Notes: generated from the letters alone by a model not told the origin. Counted from the stretch's first letter, positions 18,185-27,502 are shown. The stretch: DNA of 64,000 bases from Amycolatopsis granulosa (GCF_011758745.1 NZ_JAANOV010000001.1:2170001-2234000), one strand, 5' to 3'. Program-made: numbers and translations.

Positions 18185-18862
18185 ATGACGGTGACCACTT
18201 CCGACGGCACCCGGCCGCGTCCCCCGCTGCTGGGTTCGCTCGGGTACCTGCTGAGCAACCTGCCGCTCGGCGTCGCGGGGTTCAGCGTGATGGTGGTGCT
18301 GTTCACCGCGGGCCTGGGCACCGCCGTCGTGTGGGTTGGCCTGCCGATCCTCGCGGCCGCGGTGCTGGTCGCCCGGGGTGCCGGGCGGCTCGAGCGCGTC
18401 CGGGTGCACCGGATGCTGCGCGCCTACATCGCGACGCCGTACAAGCCGTTGCCGGAGTCCGGTGTCAGGGCCCGGTGGCTGGCGCGGCTCAGCGACGGCG
18501 CCACCTGGCGGGAAGTGCTTTACCTGGTGGTGTTGCTGCCGCTGGGGATCGCCGAGTTCGTCCTCGTGGTGGCCTTCTGGTCGACCGGGCTCGCGCTCGC
18601 CACGTTGCCGTTCTACTGCACGCTCCTGCCCGGCGGGGCGTATTCCTTCCCGTCTTTCGACCAGCGCTGGTTCGTGGTCGATTCGCCGGTGGCGGCGTTG
18701 CCGTGGGCCGCGCTGGGTCTGGTCGTCCTGGCGCTTGCGGTCGCGGTCACCCGCGGTCTCGGCACGGCCCATGCCTACTTCGCCCGCGGTGTGCTCGGCC
18801 CGGGGCCGCGGGCCCGTCGCCTCGCCGGATCGGACATCGGCTCGCCGGCCCCGGTGGCATGA
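18185..18862 (+). CDS. Stand-alone sensor-domain membrane protein
   Basis: A 225-residue membrane protein with paired helices at about 25-60 and 115-155 and a last helix near 180-205. It matches the 'putative sensor' domain found at the N-terminus of many actinobacterial NarL-type kinases, and is clearly paralogous to the same domain in the kinase that follows (GYLLSNLPLGV/GYMIASFPLRL; TAVVWVGLPIL/TTVVWVGIPIL; DGATWREVLYLVVLLPLGIAEF/DGTTWRDLAYLMVAFPLGVVEF). It has no kinase part. Its stop overlaps the kinase start, so the two are co-translated and may interact in the membrane. Confidence 0.8.
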   Translation: MTVTTSDGTRPRPPLLGSLGYLLSNLPLGVAGFSVMVVLFTAGLGTAVVWVGLPILAAAVLVARGAGRLERVRVHRMLRAYIATPYKPLPESGVRARWLARLSDGATWREVLYLVVLLPLGIAEFVLVVAFWSTGLALATLPFYCTLLPGGAYSFPSFDQRWFVVDSPVAALPWAALGLVVLALAVAVTRGLGTAHAYFARGVLGPGPRARRLAGSDIGSPAPVA

Positions 18863-19995
18863 TGAGCGACGTGGGGAGTCAGCCGGTCGAGCAATCCCGC
18901 CCGGGAGCGGCGAGGTCGATCGGCTACATGATCGCCTCCTTCCCGCTGCGGCTGGTGCAGTTCGTGCTGATCGTGACGCTCGCGCTGGTCGGGATAGCGA
19001 CGACGGTCGTGTGGGTGGGCATCCCGATCCTGCTCCTGACCACCAGCATGGTGCGTGGCTTCGGCGACCTTGAGCGCCGCTGGGCCCGGAAGGTGCTGGG
19101 CACTCCCCTGCCGCCGGCGGACCGGGCGCCGGCCGAGGGCAATCTGCTGGGCCGCTGGCGGGGCCGTCTGGTGGACGGCACCACGTGGCGCGACCTGGCG
19201 TACCTGATGGTGGCCTTCCCGCTGGGCGTCGTCGAATTCGCGGTCGGCCTCGTGTCGATCCTGCTGGTGCCGATGGCGATCTGGGTCGCGCCGTGGATCG
19301 GCTGGATGCACGGCTCCCTGGCCATCGCGCTGCTCGGCCCGAACCGCGCGGAACGGCTGGAGGTCAAGGCGCAGCAGTTGCAGGCGTCGCGGGCTCGCGG
19401 GGTGGACGCGGCGGAGGCCGAACGCCGCCGCATCGAGCGGGACCTGCACGACGGCGCGCAGCAGCGGCTGGTCGCGGTGGCACTGAACCTGGGCCGGGTG
19501 AAGAACAAGCTGGACCGCGATCCGGAAGCGGCGCGCGCGCTGATCGACGAGGCCCACACCGATGCCAAGCTCGCGGTGTCGGAGCTGCGGGACCTCGCGC
19601 GCGGCATCTACCCGGCGGTGCTCGGTGACCGCGGCCTGGACGCGGCCCTGTCCGCACTGGCGGCGAGGACACCGATCCCGGTGGAGGTGACGGTGGACAT
19701 CGAACCGCGCCCACCGGCGGCCGTGGAAACCACCGCCTACTTCATCGCGGGCGAGACGCTGACCAACGTCGCCAAGCACTCCGGCGCCACGGAAGCGCAG
19801 GTCAGGGCGTGGCGGACGGACGACAAGGTGGTCGTCGAGATCACCGACAACGGGCACGGCGGGGCGGAGGTCCGGCCCGGTGGCGGGCTGGCCGGCCTGG
19901 CCGACCGGGCGGCGACGATCGACGGTGTGATGACGGTGGTCAGTCCCCAGGGCGGGCCGACCGTGGTGCGAGCCGACCTGCCGTGCACCTGGTGA
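18859..19995 (+). CDS. NarL-family sensor histidine kinase
   Basis: A 378-residue kinase. The N-terminal sensor domain has about four helices (residues 25-160). A coiled linker leads to the HisKA_3 box with phospho-acceptor H197 in RDLHDGAQQRL, followed by a HATPase domain (ETLTNVAKHSGA, DNGHGGA, GGLAGLADRA). The signal is unknown, probably membrane-associated. ATGATGA overlaps the stop of the preceding gene. The cognate regulator gene follows after 52 bases that hold a perfect hairpin. Confidence 0.92.
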   Translation: MMSDVGSQPVEQSRPGAARSIGYMIASFPLRLVQFVLIVTLALVGIATTVVWVGIPILLLTTSMVRGFGDLERRWARKVLGTPLPPADRAPAEGNLLGRWRGRLVDGTTWRDLAYLMVAFPLGVVEFAVGLVSILLVPMAIWVAPWIGWMHGSLAIALLGPNRAERLEVKAQQLQASRARGVDAAEAERRRIERDLHDGAQQRLVAVALNLGRVKNKLDRDPEAARALIDEAHTDAKLAVSELRDLARGIYPAVLGDRGLDAALSALAARTPIPVEVTVDIEPRPPAAVETTAYFIAGETLTNVAKHSGATEAQVRAWRTDDKVVVEITDNGHGGAEVRPGGGLAGLADRAATIDGVMTVVSPQGGPTVVRADLPCTW

Positions 19996-19999
19996 CCCG

Positions 20000-20034
20000 G
20001 TCCGTGAGTGAATAGGGCGGATTCACTCACGGAC
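20000..20034. repeat. Perfect 14-bp inverted repeat between kinase and regulator genes
   Basis: GTCCGTGAGTGAAT and ATTCACTCACGGAC with a seven-base loop (AGGGCGG). It fills nearly the whole gap and ends about seven bases before the likely ribosome-binding site. It could be a REP-like mobile hairpin, an attenuator lowering kinase-to-regulator read-through, or a binding site. Confidence 0.85.
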
Positions 20035-20047
20035 TGGGGGTTGCGGC

Positions 20048-20692
20048 ATGCGGGTCGTGATCGCGGAGGACGCGGTCCTGTTGCGGGCCGGGGTCGAGCG
20101 GCTGCTCGCCGACGAGGGCATCGAGACGGTCGCTGCGGTGGACAACGGGGACGCGCTGGTCGGTGTGGTCACCGAGCACAAGCCGGATCTGGCGATCGTG
20201 GACGTCCGGATGCCGCCGACGTTCACCGACGAGGGTCTGCGGGCCGCGCTGGCGGCGCGCGAGGCGGTGCCGGGCCTGCCGGTGCTGGTGCTGTCGCAGT
20301 ACGTCGAGGAGAGCTATGCGGTCGAACTGCTCTCCGGCGGGGCCGGCGGGGTCGGCTACCTGCTGAAGGAACGCGTGGCCGACGTGGCCGACTTCCTCGA
20401 CGCGGTTCGCCGGGTCGCGCGGGGCGGCACGGCCATCGATCCCGAGGTGATCGCGCAGGTCATGGCCAGAGGACGGAAGAACCCGCTGGACGCGCTCACC
20501 GCGCGGGAATCCGAGGTGCTCGGGCTGATGGCGCAGGGCCTGTCGAACTCGGCGATCGCCGCCGCGCTGGTCGTCTCACACGGCGCCGTGGAGAAGCACA
20601 TCGGCAACATCTTCGCCAAGCTCGGGCTGGAAGCCAGCGCCGAGGAGCACCGCCGGGTCCGCGCCGTCCTCACCTACCTCGGCCGGGCCTGA
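20048..20692 (+). CDS. NarL/FixJ-type response regulator
   Basis: A 214-residue regulator with acidic residues at 7-8, phospho-acceptor D52 in IVDVRMPP, and the conserved lysine in YLLKERV. A LuxR-type HTH follows from about 148 (LTARESEVLGLMAQGLSNSAIAAAL, HGAVEKHIGNIFAKLGL). It partners the upstream kinase. GGGGG precedes the ATG at moderate spacing. It is convergent with the cupin gene, four bases apart. Confidence 0.92.
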   Translation: MRVVIAEDAVLLRAGVERLLADEGIETVAAVDNGDALVGVVTEHKPDLAIVDVRMPPTFTDEGLRAALAAREAVPGLPVLVLSQYVEESYAVELLSGGAGGVGYLLKERVADVADFLDAVRRVARGGTAIDPEVIAQVMARGRKNPLDALTARESEVLGLMAQGLSNSAIAAALVVSHGAVEKHIGNIFAKLGLEASAEEHRRVRAVLTYLGRA

Positions 20693-20696
20693 CCGC

Positions 20697-21068
20697 TCAG
20701 CTCGCCCACGGCGGCACGACCGTGGTGCCGCCGACCCGGCCGACCATTCCCGCCGACGTGCACACGATGGCGCACGCCGGTTCCGCGCCGGGGTTGTCCA
20801 GCCGGAACAGGGTGTCCGGGGGCACGATCATCGCATCCCCCGGCGTGAGCCGGTGCGTCTCGCCGCCGAGGACCACCTCCAGCGCGCCGGAGTGGAGTAC
20901 GAAGACCTCCTCGCGGCTCACCGAATGCTCCTCACCGGTAACGCCCGCGGCGAGCTCCAGCGACCAGACAGCCAGCTGGACGGCTCCGCGGCTGGGCACG
21001 GCGAGCGGCCGGAACACCGCGCCCGCGCGCTCGAACCGGGGCGCTTCCGCCAACGCGGCAACAGGCAT
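20697..21068 (-). CDS. Cupin-domain protein
   Basis: A 123-residue single-domain cupin. Motif 1 is visible as GVTGEEHSVSREEVFVLHSGALEVVLGG (His/Glu/His-type metal ligands partly present) and motif 2 as LTPGDAMIVPPDTLFRLDNPG. Such small cupins bind a ligand or catalyse simple isomerisations or oxygenations; nothing more specific is indicated. The ATG at 21068 has GGAGG at good spacing; the open frame continues upstream without coding character. It is divergent from a MarR gene with a shared palindrome and is probably its target. Confidence 0.8.
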   Translation of the reverse strand: MPVAALAEAPRFERAGAVFRPLAVPSRGAVQLAVWSLELAAGVTGEEHSVSREEVFVLHSGALEVVLGGETHRLTPGDAMIVPPDTLFRLDNPGAEPACAIVCTSAGMVGRVGGTTVVPPWAS

Positions 21069-21086
21069 CACGACCTCCAAGTAGTC

Positions 21087-21120
21087 AAGTAGCTTTACCA
21101 GCCATAAGGTAAAGCAGCTT
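21087..21120. promoter_or_regulatory. Inverted repeat in the MarR/cupin divergent promoter
   Basis: GCTTTACC (21092-21099) and GGTAAAGC (21108-21115) form perfect 8-bp arms; extended to 13 bp the arms match at 11 positions. TAGTCAAG also occurs on each side (21083 and 21129 regions). It is a good candidate MarR operator, unusually A+T-rich for this genome. Confidence 0.6.
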
Positions 21121-21146
21121 GACCGTATAGTCAAGGAGGTTGACCA

Positions 21147-21602
21147 TTGACCGCCGGGGACATGCCGGGGCTGCTCGCGCTCACGTTCCGCGCGCTGATG
21201 GACGAGATCCACGCGCACCTCGCCGAGGAGGGATTCGCCGACGTCCGGCCCGCACACGGGTTCGCTTTCCACTTCCTGTCCCACCGCCCCGCCACCGCCG
21301 TCGAGCTGGGCGAGCACCTCGGTATCACCAAGCAGGCCGCCGTCCAGCTGGTCGACGAGCTCGCCGCCCGCGGGTACGTCGAGCGCCGCCCGCACCCGAC
21401 CGACCGGCGCAGCCGTCTCGTCGTCCTCGCTCCCCGGGGCCGGCAGTGCGTCGATCGGGTGGTGGCGTTGTCGCAGGCCGCCGAAGCGCGGTGGGTGGAC
21501 CTGATCGGCGCCGACGCGTTCGCCCGGCTGCACCAGGGGTTGTCCGCGTTCGCGACGGAGATGGCGCGGCATCGGAGCGTCACCGTGCGCCCGGTGTGGT
21601 GA
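21147..21602 (+). CDS. MarR-family transcriptional regulator
   Basis: A 151-residue regulator with a winged HTH at about residues 45-100 (ATAVELGEHLGITKQAAVQLVDELAARGYVERRPHPTDRRSRLVVL); the DRRS..V wing is the MarR hallmark. The TTG start is strongly supported by AAGGAGGT six bases upstream. It is divergent from the cupin gene and likely represses it and itself from the palindrome between them. A small phenolic or oxidant ligand is typical of the family. Confidence 0.88.
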   Translation: MTAGDMPGLLALTFRALMDEIHAHLAEEGFADVRPAHGFAFHFLSHRPATAVELGEHLGITKQAAVQLVDELAARGYVERRPHPTDRRSRLVVLAPRGRQCVDRVVALSQAAEARWVDLIGADAFARLHQGLSAFATEMARHRSVTVRPVW

Positions 21603-21696
21603 ACCGCTCCTCACCCGTTCTGACGGCGGCGCCGGGTGGGCACCCTCACCTACCATGGGCGGACATCGCCGTCGTTTCCCCGATGAGGAGGGCTCC

Positions 21697-21915
21697 ATGG
21701 CCGAAGAGAACGTCCGGTTCTTCGGCGGGCCCCTCGACGGCCGGGTGCAGACGCTGGACGACCCGGTGAGCGGCACGATCGTGCGGCACGTCCACCTGCA
21801 CGAGGGCCCCAAGATCGAGACCTTCTACCAGCTCGGCTACACCCCGGAGTCCGGTTGGGAGTACCGGCTGTGCGGCCTGCCGGCCACCGAGGTCGGCGAG
21901 GCCCGCGAGCGGTAG
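21697..21915 (+). CDS. Small hypothetical protein
   Basis: A 72-residue soluble protein beginning ENVRFFGGPLDGRVQTLDDPVSG. The GGPLDG motif is common in short actinobacterial and phage hypothetical proteins of unknown role. GAGGAGGG precedes the ATG by five bases, which makes expression likely. No partner is evident. Confidence 0.65.
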   Translation: MAEENVRFFGGPLDGRVQTLDDPVSGTIVRHVHLHEGPKIETFYQLGYTPESGWEYRLCGLPATEVGEARER

Positions 21916-21979
21916 GTGGGGCCTGCCCCACCACGATCCTGCACCTGACCCCCCGAAGAAGACGGCGGTCTGCCCGGCT

Positions 21980-23296
21980 GTGCCGGAAACCCGTGCCGAC
22001 CAGGCTTTACCCATGCGACAGAGCCTGCGGCAGGCCCCAGCGGGAGCCCGCGACACCTTCCTCGACGTGGTCCGCGCGACCGCGATCCTCGCGGTCATCG
22101 GACAGCACTGGCTCATGCCGGTGCTCAGCTACGACCACGGCACCCTGGCCACCGGGAACGCCCTCGCCACCCCGGGCTGGTGGGCGCTGACCTGGCTCTC
22201 GCAGGTGATGCCGATGGTGTTCTTCGCCGGTGGCGCGGCGAACCTGTTGTCCCTGCGGCGCGCCGCGTCGACCCGGGACTGGCTGTCCACGCGGCTGAAG
22301 CGGCTGCTGATCCCGGTCCTGCCGCTGTTCGCGGTGTGGCTGCTCGCCCCGGACCTGTTGCGTGATCTCGGTGCACCGGAGCAGCCGGTGCAGATCGCCG
22401 GTGCGATCGCCGGGCAGCTGCTGTGGTTCCTGGCCGTCTACCTGATCACCGTCGCCGCGACGCCGCTCATGCTGGCCGCGCACCGGCGCTGGGGGCTGGG
22501 CGTCCCGCTGGCGCTGACCGGGCTCGCGGTGATCGTCGACATCGGACGGTTCGAGGTGTTCGGCCCGCTCGGGTACGCCAACGCCGTGTTCGTGTGGCTC
22601 GCCGTGCACCAGCTCGGCTTCCACTACGCCGAGGGCCGGCTCGCGACGCTGAGCCGGCGGGGCGCGGCGCGGCTGGCCGTCGCCGGGTTGGGCGTGACCG
22701 CGCTGGCCGTCGCGTTCGGTCCGTATCCGGGAAGCATGATCGGCATGCCGGGGGCGCCGGTGTCGAACATGAGCCCGCCGACGGCGGTGCTGATGAGCCT
22801 CGCGGTCGGGCAGATCGGGTTCTGGCTCGCGCTCAAACCGACCCTGACCACGCTCGCCGAGCGCCCGGCGGTCGCCGCCGTGCTGCGCTGGAGCGGCCCG
22901 CGGTTCATGAGCCTGTACCTGTGGCACATGCCGGCGCTGGTCGTCGTCGCGGGTGTCGCGGTGCTGGGCTTCGGCTACGCGACACCGGAGCCGGGCAGCA
23001 CCGGCTGGTTCGCCGTCGCTCCGATGTGGGTGGGCGCGGCCGCCGTGGTGCTCGCCGGACTGCTGAAGGCGTTCGGCCGCTTCGAGACCCGGCCGTCCCC
23101 CGGCAGTGCGGTCGCCACCGGGCAGCTCGCGGCCGCGACCGCGCTGGCCTCCGGCGGGCTGCTCGGCCTGGCCGCACACGGGTTCACCCCGCCCGCGCAC
23201 GGCGGCTCGCTCGCCGGCCCGCTGCCCTGGGTCGCACTGGTGCTGGCCGCGCTGCTGCTGGTGAGCAAGCCGGTGCGGGTGGCCGTCAGAGGTTGA
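21980..23296 (+). CDS. Acyltransferase-3 family membrane protein
   Basis: A 438-residue protein of the acyltransferase-3 fold with about ten membrane helices. The family start RDTFLDVVRATAILAVIGQHW carries the catalytic histidine; later VMPMVFFAGGAANLLSLRR and RFMSLYLWHMPALVVV are typical. Family members O-acylate sugars, lipids or peptidoglycan at the membrane using acyl-CoA. GTG at 21980 or ATG at 22013 may be the start. The last bases overlap the convergent amidohydrolase gene. Confidence 0.85.
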   Translation: MPETRADQALPMRQSLRQAPAGARDTFLDVVRATAILAVIGQHWLMPVLSYDHGTLATGNALATPGWWALTWLSQVMPMVFFAGGAANLLSLRRAASTRDWLSTRLKRLLIPVLPLFAVWLLAPDLLRDLGAPEQPVQIAGAIAGQLLWFLAVYLITVAATPLMLAAHRRWGLGVPLALTGLAVIVDIGRFEVFGPLGYANAVFVWLAVHQLGFHYAEGRLATLSRRGAARLAVAGLGVTALAVAFGPYPGSMIGMPGAPVSNMSPPTAVLMSLAVGQIGFWLALKPTLTTLAERPAVAAVLRWSGPRFMSLYLWHMPALVVVAGVAVLGFGYATPEPGSTGWFAVAPMWVGAAAVVLAGLLKAFGRFETRPSPGSAVATGQLAAATALASGGLLGLAAHGFTPPAHGGSLAGPLPWVALVLAALLLVSKPVRVAVRG

Positions 23297-24176
23297 GCAG
23301 TTTCGCGGGAGTGTCGTGCAGGACGGCCCGCAGGAAGTCGTCCCCGAGGCGGTCGTCGGCAGCCCAGCCGGCGACCGCCCGCAGCTGGGTGGCGTAGGAG
23401 TACGGGATGTTCGGGAAGTCGGTGCCCAGCACGACCCGGTCGGCGATGTCCACCAGCCGGTCCGTCCAGTGCGGCGGCAGCGGCATCAGCGACTCGGTGA
23501 ACGGGACGCCGACCATGGTGGTGTCCAGGTGGACGCGCGGGTACCGCTCGACCAGCGCGAGCGCCTCGTCGTACTCGGGCATGCCGGCGTGCGCGAGCAC
23601 CGCGGTCAGGCGGGGGTGCTTCGCCAGCACCTCGCCGAACACGTCGAGCCCGGTGTGGGCGCCGCGATGGGGACCGTGCCCGGCGTGCACGACGACCGGC
23701 ACCCCGGACTCGGCGAGCGCACCCCACGCCGGGTCCAGGAGCTCGTCGCGCGGGTCGTAGGCACCCACCTGGACGTGCGCCTTGAAACAGCGGACGCCGC
23801 CTCGCAACGCCTCGGCGACGTAGCCGGCCGCCGACGGTTCGGGGTAGAACGTGGCGGTGGGCACCGCGGCCGGCACGCGTTCGGCGAACTCGCGCAGCCA
23901 CCCGTTGAGCCATTCCGCCATGCCCGGCTTGTGCGGGTAGGCCAGCGGCGCGTACCGCAGGACGCCGAACGACTCCAGCAGGGCGACGCGTTCGTCCTCG
24001 GACACCCGGTACCGGATGGGCCAGTCGTAGCCGGTGCGCTCCCGCATGGTGTCGAAGTACGCCCAGACCTTGACCAGCATCCGCTCGGGCAGGAAATGCA
24101 GGTGCAGGTCGACGAGCCCGTCCAGGCCGAGGCCGCGCACCCAGGCCGGGATGTCCTCGTCGCGCTCCGGGCCCAC
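23286..24176 (-). CDS. Amidohydrolase-2 family (TIM-barrel) protein
   Basis: A 296-residue metal-dependent hydrolase/decarboxylase-type protein. The metal-binding start is GLVDLHLHFLPE; HAGHGPHRGAHTG and LAHAGMPEY follow in mid-protein, and the last metal Asp is in VLGTDFPNIPY. Substrate unknown; relatives include ACMSD-like decarboxylases and lactonases. The GTG start directly abuts the smpB stop, so it is likely read through from smpB. It converges with and overlaps the acyltransferase gene by 11 bases. Confidence 0.82.
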   Translation of the reverse strand: MGPERDEDIPAWVRGLGLDGLVDLHLHFLPERMLVKVWAYFDTMRERTGYDWPIRYRVSEDERVALLESFGVLRYAPLAYPHKPGMAEWLNGWLREFAERVPAAVPTATFYPEPSAAGYVAEALRGGVRCFKAHVQVGAYDPRDELLDPAWGALAESGVPVVVHAGHGPHRGAHTGLDVFGEVLAKHPRLTAVLAHAGMPEYDEALALVERYPRVHLDTTMVGVPFTESLMPLPPHWTDRLVDIADRVVLGTDFPNIPYSYATQLRAVAGWAADDRLGDDFLRAVLHDTPAKLLNL

Positions 24177-24653
24177 CTAGCGGCGGCCCTTCAAGGCGCG
24201 GCCCACGGCCCGGCTGATCTCCCGCTGGGCATCCCGCTTGGCCAGGTCCTGGCGCTTGTCGTAGGCCTTCTTGCCCTTGGCGAGCGCGAGCTCGACCTTG
24301 ACCTTGCCGTCCTTGAAGTACATCGACAACGGGACGAGCGACAGCCCGCCCTCCTTGGTCTTGCCGATCAGCTTCTCGATCTCGCCACGGTGCAGCAGCA
24401 GCTTCCGCTTGCGCCGCGACTCGTGGTTGGTCCACGTGCCGTGCTCGTACTCGGGGATGTGGACGTTGCGCAGCCACACCTCACCGTCGTCGACGGTGGC
24501 GAACGCGTCGACCAGCGAGGCGCGGCCCGCGCGCAGGCTCTTCACCTCGGTGCCCACCAGCGCGATCCCGGCCTCATAGGTGTCCAGCACCGCGTAGTCG
24601 TGCCGCGCGCGGCGGTTCGACGCGATCACCTTGGAGCCTCGTTCCTTGGGCAT
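24177..24653 (-). CDS. smpB: SsrA-binding protein SmpB
   Basis: A 158-residue protein, the partner of tmRNA in trans-translation. Signature: [33 protein letters not shown] near the start, then [20 protein letters not shown]. The basic C-terminal tail is [24 protein letters not shown]. It is last in the conserved prfB-ftsE-ftsX-smpB order. ssrA itself lies about 6 kb downstream on the same strand. Confidence 0.97.
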   Translation of the reverse strand: MPKERGSKVIASNRRARHDYAVLDTYEAGIALVGTEVKSLRAGRASLVDAFATVDDGEVWLRNVHIPEYEHGTWTNHESRRKRKLLLHRGEIEKLIGKTKEGGLSLVPLSMYFKDGKVKVELALAKGKKAYDKRQDLAKRDAQREISRAVGRALKGRR

Positions 24654-24693
24654 AGTTCCAGGTTATCCCACACGTCCTGGCCCGGGCACGGCG

Positions 24694-25590
24694 TTAATGC
24701 CGGACGTAGAGCCGCAGCGTGACGTAGCCGGTGGTGGCCGAGATGATGATCGACGCGAGCAGCAGCCACGGCGCCACCACGATCACGTCGAGCACCTGGA
24801 CGTTCGGGATGATGCCGCCGGTCACCGACAGGATGCGGTCGACGAACGCGAACTTCGCCGCGATCAGGCCGCCCACCGCGATCGCCCAGCCGACGACCCC
24901 GGTGACGACCGCCTCCAGCAGGAACGGCAGCTGGGTGTACCAGCGCGTGGCGCCGACCAGCCGCATGATGCCGACCTCCTTGCGGCGCGTGAACGCCGAG
25001 ATCTGCACCGTGTTGGAGATCAGCAGCAACGCCGCGAGGGCCTGGATCAGGGCGACGACGAACACCCCGTCGCGGACGCCGCCGAGGACGCCGAAGAAGC
25101 GGTCCAGGAACTGCTTCTGGTCGTCCACCCGGGACACCCCGGGCCGTGCGCCGTACTCCTGCGTGATGACGTCGCTGCGGCTCGGGTCCTTCAGCTTGAC
25201 CTGCAGCGAGGCCGGCAGCGCCTCGGGGCGGGCCGACTGCACCAGGATCGGGTTGTCCTGGAACAGCCGCTTGAACCGCTCGTACGCCTGGTCGCGGTTT
25301 TCGAACACGACGGACTCGACGGCCGGATTGCTGTTCAGGTCGGCCCGCAGTCCGCGGCAGGGGTCCTGGGTGCAGGTCTTGTCGTTGGCGCTGACGTCCT
25401 GCGTCAGGTACAGCGACACCTCGACGTCGGCCATGTAGTTGACCTGCATCTTGTCGATCGTCCGCACGATCAGCAACCCGCCGCCGAGCATGCCGAGCGA
25501 GATGGCCGTGGTGATGATCATCGCGATGGTCATCGTGATGTTGCGGCGCAGGCCGGTGAAGACCTCGCTGAACACGAAACTGGCACGCAT
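24694..25590 (-). CDS. ftsX: Cell-division ABC transporter permease FtsX
   Basis: A 298-residue protein with one helix at about 20-45, a 140-residue extracytoplasmic domain (about 45-170), then three helices to the C-terminus, as in FtsX. RKEVGIMRLVGATRWY is the coupling region before the second helix. FtsEX transmits cytoplasmic ATP hydrolysis to a cell-wall hydrolase at the septum. Two cysteines in the loop (CTQDPCRG) are typical of the actinobacterial extracellular domain. Follows ftsE by 46 bases. Confidence 0.96.
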   Translation of the reverse strand: MRASFVFSEVFTGLRRNITMTIAMIITTAISLGMLGGGLLIVRTIDKMQVNYMADVEVSLYLTQDVSANDKTCTQDPCRGLRADLNSNPAVESVVFENRDQAYERFKRLFQDNPILVQSARPEALPASLQVKLKDPSRSDVITQEYGARPGVSRVDDQKQFLDRFFGVLGGVRDGVFVVALIQALAALLLISNTVQISAFTRRKEVGIMRLVGATRWYTQLPFLLEAVVTGVVGWAIAVGGLIAAKFAFVDRILSVTGGIIPNVQVLDVIVVAPWLLLASIIISATTGYVTLRLYVRH

Positions 25591-25636
25591 CGGGGGGTTG
25601 GTTCCTCAGGTCGGGGGCAGGCGGGGGTGGGAGCGA

Positions 25637-26326
25637 CTAGCGGCCGACGCCGTACACGCCCCGGGCGTCGTCACGGATCACCTTGCCGAGCTGGAGCTCG
25701 ACGACCCGGCGTCGCATGGAGTCCACGATGGAGTGGTCGTGCGTGGCCATCAGGACGGTGGTGCCGGTGCGGTTGATCCGCTCCAGCAACAGCATGATGT
25801 CCTGGCTGGTGTCGGGGTCGAGGTTCCCGGTGGGCTCGTCGGCCAGCAGCACCAGCGGCCGGTTGACGAACGCGCGGGCGATCGCCACGCGCTGCTGCTC
25901 ACCGCCGGAGAGCTCGTGCGGCATCCGGTCGGCCTTCCCTTCCAGCCCGACCAGTTCGAGGACCTCCGGCACCACCTTCTTGATGGTGTGCTTCGGCTTG
26001 CCGATGACCTCGAGCGCGAACGCGACGTTCTCCGCGACGGTCTTGTTCCCGAGCAGCCGGAAGTCCTGGAAGACGCACCCGATGGTCTGCCGCAGCCGGG
26101 GGACGCGGCGGCGGGCCATCTTGGCCACGTCGAAGTTGGACACGAAGACCCGGCCCTTGCTGGGGACCTCCTCGCGCAGCAGCAGGCGCAGGAACGTCGA
26201 CTTGCCGGACCCGGAGGGCCCGATCAGGAAGACGAACTCGCCCTTGTCCACGTCGACCGACACGTTCTCGAGCGCGGGACGTGTCGATGTCTTGTAGACC
26301 TTGGAGACACTGTCGAGCCGAATCAC
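25637..26326 (-). CDS. ftsE: Cell-division ATP-binding protein FtsE
   Basis: A 229-residue ATPase. Walker [10 protein letters not shown] (about residue 36), signature LSGGEQQRV, Walker [13 protein letters not shown] and the switch histidine in MATHDH are all intact. It forms FtsEX with the next gene. The start [13 protein letters not shown] matches the family. Confidence 0.97.
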   Translation of the reverse strand: MIRLDSVSKVYKTSTRPALENVSVDVDKGEFVFLIGPSGSGKSTFLRLLLREEVPSKGRVFVSNFDVAKMARRRVPRLRQTIGCVFQDFRLLGNKTVAENVAFALEVIGKPKHTIKKVVPEVLELVGLEGKADRMPHELSGGEQQRVAIARAFVNRPLVLLADEPTGNLDPDTSQDIMLLLERINRTGTTVLMATHDHSIVDSMRRRVVELQLGKVIRDDARGVYGVGR

Positions 26327-26389
26327 GGTGCGCCATCCTACCCATCGGCCCCGTCAAGCCCCGGTTGGCCTATTGCCACGGCGTGGCGA

Positions 26390-27502
26390 TCACGCAGCGT
26401 TGACCTGCTTGCGCCACCGGATCCCGGCCTCGAGGAAGTCGTCGATCTCGCCGTCCAGCACGGAGCTGGGGTTTCCGACCTCGTGCTCGGTCCGCAGGTC
26501 CTTCACCATCTGGTACGGGTGCAGAACGTAGTTGCGCATCTGGTTGCCCCAGCTGGAGCCGGAGTCCTTGAGCGCGTCGAGCTCCGCGCGCTCCTCCTCC
26601 TTCTTCTTCAGCAGCAGCTTGGCCTGGAGGACCTTGAGCGCGGCGGCCTTGTTCTGCAGCTGCGACTTCTCGTTCTGGCAGGACACGACGATGCCGGTGG
26701 GCAGGTGCGTGATGCGGACGGCGGAGTCGGTGGTGTTGACGCTCTGCCCGCCGGGGCCGGAGGAGCGGAACACGTCGACCCGGATGTCCTTCTCCGGGAT
26801 CTCGACGTGGTCGACCTCCTCGACCTCGGGCAGCACCTCGACGTGGGCGAACGACGTCTGGCGGCGGCCCTGGTTGTCGAACGGCGAGATGCGGACGAGC
26901 CGGTGGGTGCCCTGTTCGACGGAGAGGGTGCCGTAGATGTAGGGGGCCGCGACCTTGAAGGTGGCCGACTTGATGCCGGCCTCTTCGGCGTAGGAGATGT
27001 CGTAGACGTCGGTCGGGTAGCCGTGGCGCTCGGCCCAGCGCAGGTACATGCGCAGGAGCATCTCGGCCCAGTCGGCCGCGTCGACCCCGCCGGCCTCGGC
27101 GCGGATGGTGACCACCGCGTTGCGGTCGTCGTACTCGCCGGAGAGCAGGGTGCGGACCTCGAGGGCGTCCACCTCGCGCGCGAGGCGGGTCAGCTCGGAG
27201 TCGGCCTCGGCCTTGCTGGCGTTGTCACCCTCGGCCTCGGCGAGCTCGTGGAGCACCTCGAGGTCGTCCAGACGCTGGCGCAGGTCGGTGACCCGGCGCA
27301 GCTCGGCCTGCCGGTGGGACAGCTGGCTGGTGACCTTCTGCGCGGCCTCCGGGTCGTCCCACAGGTTGGGGTTGGACGCCTGCTGTTCCAGGTCAGCCAC
27401 CTGGGCGCGCAGGCCGTCGAGGTCCATGACGGACTCGACCTGCGTCAGCTTGCCGGCGAGGTCCTTCAGGTCGGCTGCGAAGTCACCACTCACAACCTTC
27501 AA
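26390..27502 (-). CDS. prfB: Peptide chain release factor 2
   Basis: A 370-residue factor that terminates translation at UGA and UAA. The tripeptide anticodon SPF lies in [11 protein letters not shown], and the catalytic GGQ in [17 protein letters not shown]. The reading frame is continuous, so the programmed +1 frameshift found in many bacteria is absent, as is usual in actinobacteria. TTG at 27502 or GTG at 27493 may be the start. Confidence 0.96.
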   Translation of the reverse strand: MKVVSGDFAADLKDLAGKLTQVESVMDLDGLRAQVADLEQQASNPNLWDDPEAAQKVTSQLSHRQAELRRVTDLRQRLDDLEVLHELAEAEGDNASKAEADSELTRLAREVDALEVRTLLSGEYDDRNAVVTIRAEAGGVDAADWAEMLLRMYLRWAERHGYPTDVYDISYAEEAGIKSATFKVAAPYIYGTLSVEQGTHRLVRISPFDNQGRRQTSFAHVEVLPEVEEVDHVEIPEKDIRVDVFRSSGPGGQSVNTTDSAVRITHLPTGIVVSCQNEKSQLQNKAAALKVLQAKLLLKKKEEERAELDALKDSGSSWGNQMRNYVLHPYQMVKDLRTEHEVGNPSSVLDGEIDDFLEAGIRWRKQVNAA

